64,000 nucleotides of DNA from GCA-2401155 sp045047085 (GTDB lineage Bacteria > Pseudomonadota > Alphaproteobacteria > Rhizobiales > Rhizobiaceae), in the NCBI GenBank assembly GCA_045047085.1, contig JASFYT010000002.1:18859-82858 (forward strand), read 5' to 3'. Below are positions 1 to 8,407 of this stretch, piece by piece. Position 1 is the first letter of the stretch, and the number at the start of each line of letters is the position of its first letter. The position numbers and the translations under genes are program-made. The notes below the pieces were generated by a model. It did no database searches. It was not told where the DNA came from and saw only the letters and a program-made list of their open reading frames with translations.

Positions 1-1504
1 TGATGGAGGGAGACGCGACATGAATATCTAATGCGGCGGGAGCTTTGCCTTTACTAGTCAGTGCCCGAAGCTTGTATTTTGCTGCGGGACGATAGGTGTC
101 ATGGCGGACATCTTCTTCTCTTGTCCATGTAACCTTGATCGGTTTTCCCTTGGTGTGTTTGGCCATTTCTACAGCATAAAGTGTAAAATCCACATCAACA
201 CGGCGACCAAATCCACCGCCAAGATTGGTAGTATGCACATTGATATCGCCCGCAGGGACATCAACGAGACCGGCGGCAGTCATTTGAATTATGGTTGGCG
301 ATTGATTGGGAGACCAGATATCAAGCACGCCATCTTTCCACCTGGCAGTGGCGTTCATTGGTTCCATGCAGGTATGAGCCAACCACGGTACGCGATATTC
401 CGCGTTAAGCACGGTTTCACGCGAGGCGTCTGCAAAAGCAGTTTCCGTTTTACCGTCATCGCGCATGGTGTAACCGGGAGTGGTGGCAAGCGCATCGTCG
501 AACAGAGCATAAATGCCGTCGTCGTCCGATGGATAAGCTGCTTCTCCCCATTCTACCTCCAGTGCCTCCGCCCCTTTGAAGGCTGCCCATGTGTTATCGG
601 CAATGATGCCAAAGCCTTTTCCGGCGGGTGTTTCTAGCGGAATGACGGATTGCACACCTGGCACGGCAAGAGCGAGACTATCGCGATATGAGATTGCCCC
701 GGCGCCAAAGCGCGGGCTCATTTTTACAGTGCCATAAACCATGTCAGGCAAATCCACATCGATGCCGAATATGGGTTGGCCAGTTACCTTGGCTGGAATA
801 TCGGCACGCATCTGGGATTTCCCGAGAAGTTTCCAATCGCTTTTTTCACGCAAAACAAGCTCTGATGGTGGTTCCAGCGTTGCAGCCTTGGCTGCCAATT
901 CTCCATAGGTAAGCGACTTTCCAGAAGTTGGGTCGGTGACGGAGGCATTTCCGGTTTTTAAACTTTTTGCATCGACGTTAAATTCAATGGCCGCAGCGGC
1001 GACGAGCAAATGGCGAGCAGCGCAACCTGATTGACGCATTTTATCGTAACCATCTTTGATCGATGTGGAACCGCCGGTTGCCTGAATGCCCAACAATTTC
1101 GCGATGGGCGGCATCATGGAACGGCTCGTTTCTGCGATGAAACTTTCATCCAGAAACGGAAATGGCCCGGCATCTTCCATCATGGCCGCGTTAAAATAGG
1201 TCCAGTCTGCCGGTCCGTGTTCTACCTTCACTTGATCAAGGGTGACGTCCAGTTCTTCCGCGACCATTGCCGCAAGTGTCGTTTGCACCCCCTGCCCCAT
1301 ATCGGCACGCGGCGCGATGATGGTGATCGTGTTGTCCGCAGCAATTTTTACATATGGGTTGAAAGTGGCTTCACCCGTTGCCAGATCGTCTTCCAATGGA
1401 TTTGGATAGGGTTTGCGCACATAGTAATATCCAACCGCCAAGCCGCCAGCGATTGCGGTAGCGCCTATCAAAAACGTACGTCTTGCAATTTTTCCAATAC
1501 CCAT
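1..1504 (-). CDS. Molybdopterin-binding large subunit, IorB/aldehyde dehydrogenase type (partial)
   Basis: The N-terminal 501 residues of a molybdenum hydroxylase large subunit; the C-terminus lies beyond the left edge. The frame is open from ATG 1504 to base 1. The first residues carry a twin-arginine signal (ARRTFLIGA followed by a hydrophobic stretch), so the enzyme is expected to be exported folded to the periplasm. Further in are stretches typical of isoquinoline 1-oxidoreductase beta chains, such as PRADMGQGVQTTLAAMVAEE and NLGGGFGRRVDVDF. Family members bind molybdopterin cytosine dinucleotide and hydroxylate aldehydes or N-heterocycles; the substrate cannot be read from sequence. The [2Fe-2S] partner lies directly upstream with only three bases between stop and start, so the two form an operon. 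Confidence 0.85.
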   Translation of the reverse strand, partial: MGIGKIARRTFLIGATAIAGGLAVGYYYVRKPYPNPLEDDLATGEATFNPYVKIAADNTITIIAPRADMGQGVQTTLAAMVAEELDVTLDQVKVEHGPADWTYFNAAMMEDAGPFPFLDESFIAETSRSMMPPIAKLLGIQATGGSTSIKDGYDKMRQSGCAARHLLVAAAAIEFNVDAKSLKTGNASVTDPTSGKSLTYGELAAKAATLEPPSELVLREKSDWKLLGKSQMRADIPAKVTGQPIFGIDVDLPDMVYGTVKMSPRFGAGAISYRDSLALAVPGVQSVIPLETPAGKGFGIIADNTWAAFKGAEALEVEWGEAAYPSDDDGIYALFDDALATTPGYTMRDDGKTETAFADASRETVLNAEYRVPWLAHTCMEPMNATARWKDGVLDIWSPNQSPTIIQMTAAGLVDVPAGDINVHTTNLGGGFGRRVDVDFTLYAVEMAKHTKGKPIKVTWTREEDVRHDTYRPAAKYKLRALTSKGKAPAALDIHVASPSI

Positions 1505-1507
1505 GAT

Positions 1508-1960
1508 CTAGACCTCCATCTTTGCAGCGGCATGCTTGATGGCTGCCCTAATGCGCGGATAGGTTCCGCATCGACAAAGATTGGTCATAGCCTCGTCAAT
1601 ATCGGTATCGCTGGGCTTTGGGTTTTCCCTTAGCAGAGCACTTGCAGCCATTAGCTGGCCGGATTGACAATAGCCACATTGGGGCACCTGTTCGTCGATC
1701 CAGGCCTGTTGCAAAATGCTGAGATTATCCGTTGTTCCCATTGCTTCAATGGTGGTAACCGCGCCCTCGACATCGCCAACTGGCACTTGGCATGAGCGCA
1801 CTGGCTCGCCATCTATGTGGACGGTACACGCGCCACATGCTGCAATGCCACAGCCAAATTTTGTACCCTTGAGACCAGCAATATCGCGCAATGCCCATAG
1901 CAACGGCATTTCCGTATCATTGCCCACTTCTGTGAGCGTTCCATTGATATTCAACTGCAT
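1508..1960 (-). CDS. (2Fe-2S)-binding small subunit of a molybdenum hydroxylase (IorA type)
   Basis: A 150-residue iron-sulfur subunit that passes electrons from the molybdenum subunit encoded just downstream. The first cluster motif is plant-ferredoxin like (KFGCGIAACGACTVHIDG followed by RSCQ). The second is the CGYCQSGQ and CRCGTYPRI pair of the [2Fe-2S]-binding domain. The length of about 150 residues is normal. The frame could extend upstream to 2041, but ATG 1960 is chosen because GGAG sits about 10 bases before it and homologues begin with this MQLNINGTL-like segment. No FAD subunit is seen, consistent with the two-subunit membrane-linked IorAB type rather than a three-subunit xanthine dehydrogenase. 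Confidence 0.88.
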   Translation of the reverse strand: MQLNINGTLTEVGNDTEMPLLWALRDIAGLKGTKFGCGIAACGACTVHIDGEPVRSCQVPVGDVEGAVTTIEAMGTTDNLSILQQAWIDEQVPQCGYCQSGQLMAASALLRENPKPSDTDIDEAMTNLCRCGTYPRIRAAIKHAAAKMEV

Positions 1961-2164
1961 AGCACTTCTCCGCCCGGTTTTGTTTCCTATGCATAAATAT
2001 GGGTTCACAACTGCGTTTTTAAAGGAGAAATTTGCCTTCATCGCTTGTTATCGAATTGTAATAATCCTAGCGTGGGGACAATGGAACACTCAAGCGGCGC
2101 ACCACTGCGAGTTTGACTTTCCAAATAGAATTCCATGTTCAACATTAATATACCGGAGGACAAA
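1961..2164. promoter_or_regulatory. Divergent intergenic region between iorA-like gene and 5'-nucleotidase
   Basis: About 200 bases separate the two divergent starts and must hold both promoters. No operator or strong -35/-10 pair could be assigned by eye. A GGAGG ribosome site (about 2156-2160) precedes the nucleotidase start. Confidence 0.4.
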
Positions 2165-4063
2165 ATGAAAAACCTGCTTAAATTTACTTTGGGTGCGACG
2201 CTTGCAACCTTTATGGGTCTTGCGTCAACATCGGCGCAAGCTGACTATACATTGACAATCTTGCATCTGAACGATTTTCACAGCCGCTTTTTACCGATCA
2301 ACAAATATGATTCAACTTGTTCATCCAAAGACGTCGCGGCAAATAAGTGTTTTGGCGGCATAGCGCGTTTAAAAACAAAAATTGATCAGCGTCGTAAGGC
2401 TATTTCCCGTGCCGGTGGCAATGTGGTTGTGCTTTCAGCCGGTGATATGTTTCAGGGCTCCCTGTTTTATACAACCTATAAAGGCAAGGCGACCGCCGAT
2501 TTCATGAATGAAATGGGGTTTGATGCAATGGTTGTGGGCAACCATGAATTTGATGATGGCTCTGAAGGGCTTGCAAAATTCATCGACAACACATCATTTC
2601 CAATAATTGGCGGCAACATTAATACTGACCTAGAGCCTTCTCTTAAGGGTAAAATTCTTCCCTATGTGATTATTGAGCAAGGTGGTCAGAAAATCGGTAT
2701 TGTGGGTGTTTTAACGACGGACACGAAGGACGTTTCTTCCCCCGGTAAAAACATCAGTTTTACCGACACCATCACCTATCTTAATGCTGCTATTCCTGAA
2801 ATTCAGGCCAAGGGCGCAAACAAAATTATTGTACTCACTCACGTGGGTTTCAATGAAGATAAAGAGATAGCTGCAAAAGTTGCAGGTGTTGACGCTGTTG
2901 TTGGTGGTCACTCCAACACACTTCTTTCTAACTCTGCAAAACGTGCCGAAGGTGCCTATCCTGCTGTTGTCAAAGGCAAAGACGGACGCGATGTACCAGT
3001 TGTTAGCGCCTATGCCTATTCCAAATACCTGGGCGAGCTGAAACTTACATTCAATGATGCCGGCGAAGTAACAGCGTCTGGCGGCACAGCACATTTGCTC
3101 GATAGTTCGGTTACAGAAAACGCTGACTTTGCTACAAAAGTCGCTAACTTGAATGGACCTATTGAAGAGGTCAAAGCAAAAGTTGTTGGTTCTGCCAGCG
3201 ACGTTATTGTTGGTGATCGTAAAATTTGCCGCGTGGAAGAGTGCGGCATGGGTAATCTGGTTGCCGATGCGATGCTTGAGCGGGTTAAAAAACAGGGTAT
3301 CTCGATTGCGCTCACCAATAGTGGCGGTTTACGTGCTTCAATTGATGCTGGTGAAATCACCATGGGCGAAGTGCTCATTGTGTTGCCATTTCAAAATACG
3401 CTTTCAACATTTCAGCTATCTGGTGCTGGCATTACAGCCTCACTTGAAAATGGCGTGAGTCAGGTGGAAGACATCAAAGGTCGGTTCCCACAGATTTCCG
3501 GGCTACGGTTTGCGTGGGATAAATCGGTTGAAGCTGGCAAAGGTCGCATCAAACAAGTCCAGGTGATGGATGGCGACAAATGGACGGATATTGACCCGGC
3601 TGCAACCTATGGCGTTGTCACTAACAACTTTGTTCGTGGCGGTGGTGATGGCTACAAGATCTTCGCTAAAGATGGCAAAAACGCCTATGATTACGGCCCG
3701 GGCCTTGAGGTTGTGGTGGCTGATTATCTGGCTAACAACCAGAACTACAAACCTTATACAGACGGTCGCATCATTGAAGGTGCTACATTCGGCATGGCCA
3801 AAATGGAAATGAAAGCCGTAGTTAAAGCGCCCAAACCAATGATGAAAAAGGACGCTATGAAAAAAGATACCATGATGAAGGATGGTATGAAAAAAGAAAC
3901 AATGGCCGAAGGCACTTATATCATCAGGCGTGGTGACAGTCTTTGGAAAATTGCCAAAGTAAAATATGGCGACGGCAGAATGTGGAAAAAGATCAAAGCT
4001 GCTAATGATGCGGTGACTATCCGCAGGCTAAAAGTCGGCGACAGTATCATGCTACCAAAATAA
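2165..4063 (+). CDS. Secreted 5'-nucleotidase / UDP-sugar hydrolase family protein with C-terminal LysM
   Basis: A 632-residue exported metallophosphoesterase. A signal peptide (KNLLKFTLGATLATFMGLAS, cut near AQA) is followed by the calcineurin-like domain: LHLNDFHSRF, SAGDMFQGSLF, VGNHEFDDG and VVGGHSNTLL carry the expected metal ligands. The 5'-nucleotidase C-terminal domain follows, with TNSGGLRASIDAGEI, LPFQNTLSTFQLSG and FVRGGGDGY. Then comes a low-complexity Lys/Met linker (MKKDAMKKDTMMKDGMKKET) and a LysM domain of about 45 residues (YIIRRGDSLWKIAKVKYGDG to VGDSIMLPK) that probably anchors the enzyme to peptidoglycan. It likely hydrolyses periplasmic nucleotides for phosphate or nucleoside uptake. 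ATG 2165 is supported by GGAGG five bases before; an upstream in-frame ATG at 2135 lacks such a site. It stands alone and ends at a terminator. Confidence 0.9.
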   Translation: MKNLLKFTLGATLATFMGLASTSAQADYTLTILHLNDFHSRFLPINKYDSTCSSKDVAANKCFGGIARLKTKIDQRRKAISRAGGNVVVLSAGDMFQGSLFYTTYKGKATADFMNEMGFDAMVVGNHEFDDGSEGLAKFIDNTSFPIIGGNINTDLEPSLKGKILPYVIIEQGGQKIGIVGVLTTDTKDVSSPGKNISFTDTITYLNAAIPEIQAKGANKIIVLTHVGFNEDKEIAAKVAGVDAVVGGHSNTLLSNSAKRAEGAYPAVVKGKDGRDVPVVSAYAYSKYLGELKLTFNDAGEVTASGGTAHLLDSSVTENADFATKVANLNGPIEEVKAKVVGSASDVIVGDRKICRVEECGMGNLVADAMLERVKKQGISIALTNSGGLRASIDAGEITMGEVLIVLPFQNTLSTFQLSGAGITASLENGVSQVEDIKGRFPQISGLRFAWDKSVEAGKGRIKQVQVMDGDKWTDIDPAATYGVVTNNFVRGGGDGYKIFAKDGKNAYDYGPGLEVVVADYLANNQNYKPYTDGRIIEGATFGMAKMEMKAVVKAPKPMMKKDAMKKDTMMKDGMKKETMAEGTYIIRRGDSLWKIAKVKYGDGRMWKKIKAANDAVTIRRLKVGDSIMLPK

Positions 4064-4080
4064 TAAGTGTAAGTAATTTG

Positions 4081-4114
4081 ATACCACCCTGTCAGTTGGC
4101 AGGGTGGTATTTTT
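4081..4114 (+). terminator. Rho-independent terminator of the 5'-nucleotidase gene
   Basis: A perfect 11-base-pair stem (ATACCACCCTG at 4081-4091 with CAGGGTGGTAT at 4100-4110) and an eight-base loop, followed by a short T-run, 18 bases after the stop codon. Confidence 0.92.
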
Positions 4115-4327
4115 GTGTCTGCAGTACGAAAAAATTGTCTATGGATATCTGGACTGTGCTGCCCATTTCAAATTTTAGCAATGATCCAAATTCCAGTTAT
4201 ATGTGGCTGAAATTGGTGACTGAACAAATTGCCTGTGTGAACTGCACATTTCCGGTGTGTTTTCATATTGTTATTACAGCATCATTTCGCTAATTTGATA
4301 GAATATCAGAGGCGGGATACGAGCACT
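4115..4327 (+). promoter_or_regulatory. Promoter region of the antiporter operon
   Basis: About 210 AT-rich bases between the preceding terminator and the first antiporter gene. The operon promoter must be here because transcription from upstream is ended at 4114. No confident -35/-10 pair or riboswitch was identified. Confidence 0.45.
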
Positions 4328-4804
4328 GTGCGTTTATTTGGAACAGCAATTTTGATGATGGCCCTTTGGCTGTTGATGTCGGGCATTTATAAACCGCTCA
4401 TCATCGGCTTTGGAATTCTGTCTGTTGTGCTGACCCTTTGGGTAACCCGCAAGATGGATTCTGTCGATGACGACGACGTTGAATTGCGGCTGGGAGTCTT
4501 CAGCGCCGCGATATATATCGGATGGTTACTGGTGGAAATTGTCAAAGCGAATTGGACCGTTATCAGGATTATCTTGTCGCCGAAAATGCCCATCAACCAA
4601 AACCTTTTTCGGATCAAATACAGTCAAAAATCCGATTTGGGTCAGGTGATTTTTGCCAATTCAATTACGCTAACTCCTGGCACTATCACCGTGGAAACCG
4701 AACCAGGGCAGTTTCTTGTTCATGCGGTCTCCTATTCTGACGACGATCTCGATGCTCTGGCCGATATGGACGCCCATGTATCTGCAATCGAAACGGGGTC
4801 GTGA
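4328..4804 (+). CDS. mnhE: Na+/H+ antiporter subunit E (MnhE/MrpE)
   Basis: A 158-residue membrane protein, first gene of a ten-gene operon. Two N-terminal helices (FGTAILMMALWLLMSGIY, then IIGFGILSVVLTLWV) and a further hydrophobic helix around IYIGWLLVEIVKANW match the MnhE family. So does the conserved segment SITLTPGTITVETEPGQFLVHA, typical of its cytoplasmic domain. GTG 4328 is chosen as the start because it gives the usual MnhE length; a TTG further up (4268) would add 20 non-conserved residues. Its TGA overlaps the next start. It is a structural subunit with no known catalytic residues. Confidence 0.88.
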   Translation: MRLFGTAILMMALWLLMSGIYKPLIIGFGILSVVLTLWVTRKMDSVDDDDVELRLGVFSAAIYIGWLLVEIVKANWTVIRIILSPKMPINQNLFRIKYSQKSDLGQVIFANSITLTPGTITVETEPGQFLVHAVSYSDDDLDALADMDAHVSAIETGS

Positions 4805-5097
4805 TGTTTGAAGCTGCCGCCCTCGCCCTTTTTGTTGCCATGATATTGGCGCTGTACCGGCTATTTGTCGGACCAAGTGTTTATGACCGGGTGATGGCGG
4901 TGAATATGTTCGGCACTCATACTGTGTTGTTCATTGGCATTTACGGGTTTTTAACCGGGCGTCCCGATTTCCTTGATATCGCGCTGCTTTATGCTCTGAT
5001 CAATTTTGTTGGCACCATCGCCATTCTAAAATTCTTTCGCTACCGCGCCATTGGTGACATCTCTCAAGTTACGGAAAAAAAGGATACGGGCGCATGA
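4804..5097 (+). CDS. mnhF: Na+/H+ antiporter subunit F (MnhF/MrpF)
   Basis: A 97-residue, three-helix subunit. The helices are roughly AALALFVAMILALYRLFVG, TVLFIGIYGFL and IALLYALINFVGTIAILKFF, with the conserved GPSVYDRVMAVN between the first two, which is diagnostic for MnhF. ATG 4804 overlaps the TGA of mnhE by one base; an alternative GTG lies one codon earlier (4801). It overlaps mnhG by four bases, indicating translational coupling through the cluster. Confidence 0.9.
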   Translation: MFEAAALALFVAMILALYRLFVGPSVYDRVMAVNMFGTHTVLFIGIYGFLTGRPDFLDIALLYALINFVGTIAILKFFRYRAIGDISQVTEKKDTGA

Positions 5098-5423
5098 ATA
5101 TGTTTATCGATATTCTTAGCTGGATTTCACTATTGGGTGGCGGTGCGTGCGTTATCATTGGTTCTATCGGAACAACACGATTTCCTGATTTCTGGTCACG
5201 CCTGCACGCGGCATCCGTTACCGATTCTGCCGGGATGTTGCTTTTGGTGCTTGGCATGTGCCTTCAGGCAGGCTTTACGTTGATCACAGTCAAATTGATT
5301 ATCATAGGTATTTTCCTGTTTATCACCGGTCCAACAACAACCCACGCGGTAGCAAATGCTGCCTGGGTTTCCGGGTTGCGCCCCGATAAAAATACTTCCA
5401 TGAAAAATCCAGAAGAAAAGTAG
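5094..5423 (+). CDS. mnhG: Na+/H+ antiporter subunit G (MnhG/MrpG)
   Basis: A 109-residue membrane subunit with three helices. The signature TTRFPDFWSRLHAASVTDSA lies between helix one (ISLLGGGACVIIGSIG) and helix two (MLLLVLGMCLQAGF) and is the conserved MnhG/PhaG motif. The C-terminal TGPTTTHAVANAAW is also typical. ATG 5094 overlaps the end of mnhF. The next reading frame begins only a few bases after the stop. Confidence 0.92.
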   Translation: MNMFIDILSWISLLGGGACVIIGSIGTTRFPDFWSRLHAASVTDSAGMLLLVLGMCLQAGFTLITVKLIIIGIFLFITGPTTTHAVANAAWVSGLRPDKNTSMKNPEEK

Positions 5424-5428
5424 CGATC

Positions 5429-6016
5429 ATCGAAACCTTCATCACCATCGTTTTGTTTCTTATGCTGGTTGCCACGGCGCTCACAATTGTGCGTATTCGT
5501 AGCCTGTTTGCCGTAGTGATGTTGTCCGGTGTGTTCAGCCTGTTATCTGCGCTGTTGTTTGTGACCATGGATGCGGTGGATGTAGCATTTACGGAAGCTG
5601 CTGTGGGTGCTGGAATTTCCACCGTGCTGATGCTTGGAACGATTGCGCTGACCTCTCGGTTTGAGCGAATACCTGATCACGCCACCTCTCCGCTGCCATT
5701 CGTGGTGGTGGTCATAACGGGCTTGGTGTTGGTTTACGGAACGCTGGATATGCCGAGTTATGGTTCTGCGAATTCCCCCACACAAACCCATGTGATGCCA
5801 GACTATATGGAACGCTCTCCTCATGAGATGGGTATTCCCAATATGGTGACGAACATTCTGGCCAGCTATCGAGGCTATGATACGCTTGGCGAAACCGCCG
5901 TGGTTTTCACCGCTGGTATTGGAGTCGTCTTGTTACTTGGCAGTCTCGGCAGACGGCGGCGCAGGAAAAACGAAACCGGCTCAGAACCTCATTCAAATCA
6001 AAGTGAGGAAAGCTGA
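5429..6016 (+). CDS. MnhB/MbhD-like subunit (DUF4040 type) with non-canonical start
   Basis: A membrane subunit of about 195 residues, equivalent to the C-terminal part of MrpA (MbhD/MbhE-like) that is encoded separately in this operon type. The first half has the strongly conserved MDAVDVAFTEAAVGAGIS and TVLMLGTIALTSR; the second half has further helices and the MPDYMERSPHEMG and PNMVTNILASYRGYDTLGE segments that precede a final helix. The frame has no ATG, GTG or TTG between the in-frame stop at 5387 and TTG 5453. Family members normally begin with a segment matching IETFITIVLFLMLV, which here is preceded by ATC at 5429. Initiation at ATC, a start at TTG 5453 with a shortened first helix, or a base error are all possible. 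Coordinates use ATC 5429. Confidence 0.78.
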   Translation: METFITIVLFLMLVATALTIVRIRSLFAVVMLSGVFSLLSALLFVTMDAVDVAFTEAAVGAGISTVLMLGTIALTSRFERIPDHATSPLPFVVVVITGLVLVYGTLDMPSYGSANSPTQTHVMPDYMERSPHEMGIPNMVTNILASYRGYDTLGETAVVFTAGIGVVLLLGSLGRRRRRKNETGSEPHSNQSEES

Positions 6017-6453
6017 TGCGTCACCACCTCATTTTGCGTGTAATTACGAAATTGCTCGTTGGCCCAATCATCTTGTTTGCGCTTTATGTGCAATTCCACG
6101 GGGATTATTCTCCCGGCGGCGGTTTTCAGGCTGGTGTGATTTTCGCCGTTGGTTTCATTCTTTACGGCATCGTTTTTGGCTTACAGAAAGTCAAAGCGGT
6201 GTTCCCTGAATGGCTGGTGCATAAATTGTTGGCACTTGGCGTGTTGGTCTATGCAGGCACTGGCGTATATGCCCTTCTCACAGGTTATAATTTTCTTGAT
6301 TATTCTGCCCTTGCCCACGACCCGGTGCATGGACAGCATTATGGTATTTTAATTGTTGAAGCAGGTGTCGGTATTACAGTTTCTGCTGTGATGGTTGCAA
6401 TTTATTATGCCTTTGGTTCCCGTCCGCCCCGCCTTTCTGATGAGGAGTGGTAA
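6016..6453 (+). CDS. mnhB: Na+/H+ antiporter subunit B (MnhB/MrpB)
   Basis: A 145-residue membrane protein with four predicted helices. FALYVQFHGDYSPGGGFQAG is the hallmark MnhB motif, including the conserved GH/HGxxxPGGGF segment. The ATG overlaps the previous TGA by one base. The last residues (RPPRLSDEEW) are cytoplasmic. It is a structural part of the antiporter and lies in the canonical B-C-D order. Confidence 0.92.
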   Translation: MRHHLILRVITKLLVGPIILFALYVQFHGDYSPGGGFQAGVIFAVGFILYGIVFGLQKVKAVFPEWLVHKLLALGVLVYAGTGVYALLTGYNFLDYSALAHDPVHGQHYGILIVEAGVGITVSAVMVAIYYAFGSRPPRLSDEEW

Positions 6454-6902
6454 TGAACGGTCTTGCAACTTCCGGCTTCACTTGGGAATTTTTTGTCGGC
6501 CATATCAATTACTGGCTTTTCATCGTGTTGATGATGACAGGGCTTTATATTGTAGTTTCCCGTGGCAATCTGGTGAAGAAAATTGTCGGCCTGAATATTT
6601 TTCAGGCTGCGGTTTTTATGCTCTATATTTCCATGGGCAAGGTGACGGGCGGTACTGCACCGATCTTCCCGACAGACATGAATATTGATCCAAGCGTAGT
6701 ATATTCAAATCCCCTACCCCACGTGCTGATTCTTACGGCGATTGTGGTTGGTATTGCCACCACTTCGCTTGGTTTGGCACTGATTGTCCGCATCCGTGAG
6801 GAATATGATTCTATTGAGGAAGAGGTCATCCTCAATATTGAGAGCGAGATAGTGAAGGAAGAAAACCGCGCCCATGGCGATGCGATGGGGGGCCGGGCGT
6901 AG
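6453..6902 (+). CDS. mnhC: Na+/H+ antiporter subunit C (MnhC/MrpC, NuoK-like)
   Basis: A 149-residue NuoK homologue with three helices (YWLFIVLMMTGLYIVVS, VGLNIFQAAVFMLYIS, LILTAIVVGIATTSLGLALI). The GLNIFQAAVFML and DPLPH-like NPLPHVLILTAIVVG segments are conserved in MnhC. ATG 6453 shares a base with the mnhB stop; a GTG two codons earlier is less likely. The C-terminal tail (VILNIESEIVKEENRAHGDA) is longer and more charged than in many homologues. Confidence 0.9.
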   Translation: MNGLATSGFTWEFFVGHINYWLFIVLMMTGLYIVVSRGNLVKKIVGLNIFQAAVFMLYISMGKVTGGTAPIFPTDMNIDPSVVYSNPLPHVLILTAIVVGIATTSLGLALIVRIREEYDSIEEEVILNIESEIVKEENRAHGDAMGGRA

Positions 6903-8407
6903 TGTCTATTGTTGCTTCTTCGAGCTTTATAAGCCAATTGCCAATACTTCAGGTACTTGTGCCATTCATTGCGGCACCATTATGTGTGCTCATCAACAGC
7001 CGCAAGCTCGTTTGGGGAGTTGCATTTGTTGCCAGTTCGGCGGCCTTTGCCATTGCCGTCATTTTGCTCACTCAGGTAATTGATGGCTCGGTCATTTCCT
7101 ATCACATCGGCGGTTGGGCGCCGCCTCTGGGTATTGAATACAGGGTAGATGCTGCCAATGCATTTTTACTGCTCATCGTTTCAGGTATTGGCGCAGTGGT
7201 TCTGCTATATGCCCGCGAAAGTGTGGAAGCTGAAATTGCGCCACAAAATCATATTTTGTTCTATACCTGCTATCTCCTCTGCCTGACCGGCCTGCTGGGG
7301 GTGGTGATAACGGGTGACGCGTTTAATGTCTTTGTGTTCCTGGAAATCTCGTCGCTCTCCACTTATGTGTTGGTGGCTCAGGGAGCCCATAAAGATAAAC
7401 GTGCCCTTACCGCTGCCTATGATTATCTGATCATGGGCACAATTGGTGCGACTTTCTTTGTGATCGGCATCGGGCTTTTATATATAAGCACCGGAACGCT
7501 CAACATGGCTGATCTGGCCGTTCGAATTGCCGATCAAGGCGACAATCGCACTGTGCGTGCAGCCTTTGCTTTCATCGTGGTTGGAATGGGATTGAAGGTT
7601 GCTATCTATCCCCTGCATTTGTGGCTTCCGAACGCTTATACCTATGCACCTTCCGTGGTCACTTCGTTTCTTGCGGCCACCGCAACCAAAGTTGCCGTCT
7701 ACGTGTTGTTGCGGTTTATGTTTACGGTATTCCAGCCAACCTTCCTTTTTGAAGCGCACACGTTGGAGTTCATCATCCTGCCATTTGCGTTGCTGGCGAT
7801 GTTTGCTGCTTCCTTCGTTGCGATCTTCCAGAATGATGTGAAACGACTTTTTGCGTATTCTTCGATTGCCCAAATTGGCTACATGCTGCTCGGTATCAGC
7901 ATGCTTACAAAGACAGGACTTACCGCTACGATCATTCATTTATTCAATCACGGCATTACCAAAGGCGCTTTGTTCATGGCGCTTGGCGCAATGACGCTGA
8001 ATACGGCAAGTTCCTTCATGGACCGACTGCGCGGGATGGGAAAAATGATGCCATGGACAAGTGCCGCCATGGTAATCGCCGGCGTTAGTCTCATCGGGGT
8101 TCCAGGAACTGCTGGCTTCATATCCAAATGGGTGCTGGTTCAAGGTGCCATTGAAAAAGGCTGGTGGTGGGTAGCGATACTCATTGTTGCATCATCCTTA
8201 TTGGCGGTGATTTATGTCTGGAAGTTGATCGAAGTGCTTTATTTGAGTGAACCGGTGGAAGGTGCAGTCAAACGCGAAGCACCGCTTTCAATGTTGGTTC
8301 CGATCTGGATATTAACGCTGTCCTGTATCTTCTTTGGCTTCAATACGGACGTCACTTTGACTGCAGCGAGCGTCGCGGCTGATGGATTGCTGGGGGGCGC
8401 GAGATGA
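6902..8407 (+). CDS. mnhD: Na+/H+ antiporter subunit D, first NuoL/M/N-like subunit (MnhD/MrpD)
   Basis: A 501-residue proton-conducting subunit with about 14 helices. The conserved helix-5 glutamate lies in VFVFLEISSLSTYVLVA. The helix-7 lysine and HxWLP motif are in GMGLKVAIYPLHLWLPNAYT, and the helix-8 lysine is in ATATKVAVYVL. The loop RLFAYSSIAQIGYMLLGI and HLFNHGITKGALFMALG are classic. GTG 6902 is used as the start and overlaps the mnhC stop. The protein should carry one half of the proton/cation exchange path. Confidence 0.9.
   Translation: MSIVASSSFISQLPILQVLVPFIAAPLCVLINSRKLVWGVAFVASSAAFAIAVILLTQVIDGSVISYHIGGWAPPLGIEYRVDAANAFLLLIVSGIGAVVLLYARESVEAEIAPQNHILFYTCYLLCLTGLLGVVITGDAFNVFVFLEISSLSTYVLVAQGAHKDKRALTAAYDYLIMGTIGATFFVIGIGLLYISTGTLNMADLAVRIADQGDNRTVRAAFAFIVVGMGLKVAIYPLHLWLPNAYTYAPSVVTSFLAATATKVAVYVLLRFMFTVFQPTFLFEAHTLEFIILPFALLAMFAASFVAIFQNDVKRLFAYSSIAQIGYMLLGISMLTKTGLTATIIHLFNHGITKGALFMALGAMTLNTASSFMDRLRGMGKMMPWTSAAMVIAGVSLIGVPGTAGFISKWVLVQGAIEKGWWWVAILIVASSLLAVIYVWKLIEVLYLSEPVEGAVKREAPLSMLVPIWILTLSCIFFGFNTDVTLTAASVAADGLLGGAR

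Noticed and set aside
101..1633. Several + strand open frames over the first 1.6 kb
   Set aside because: The minus strand there encodes a continuous molybdenum hydroxylase large subunit with a Tat signal and conserved motifs.
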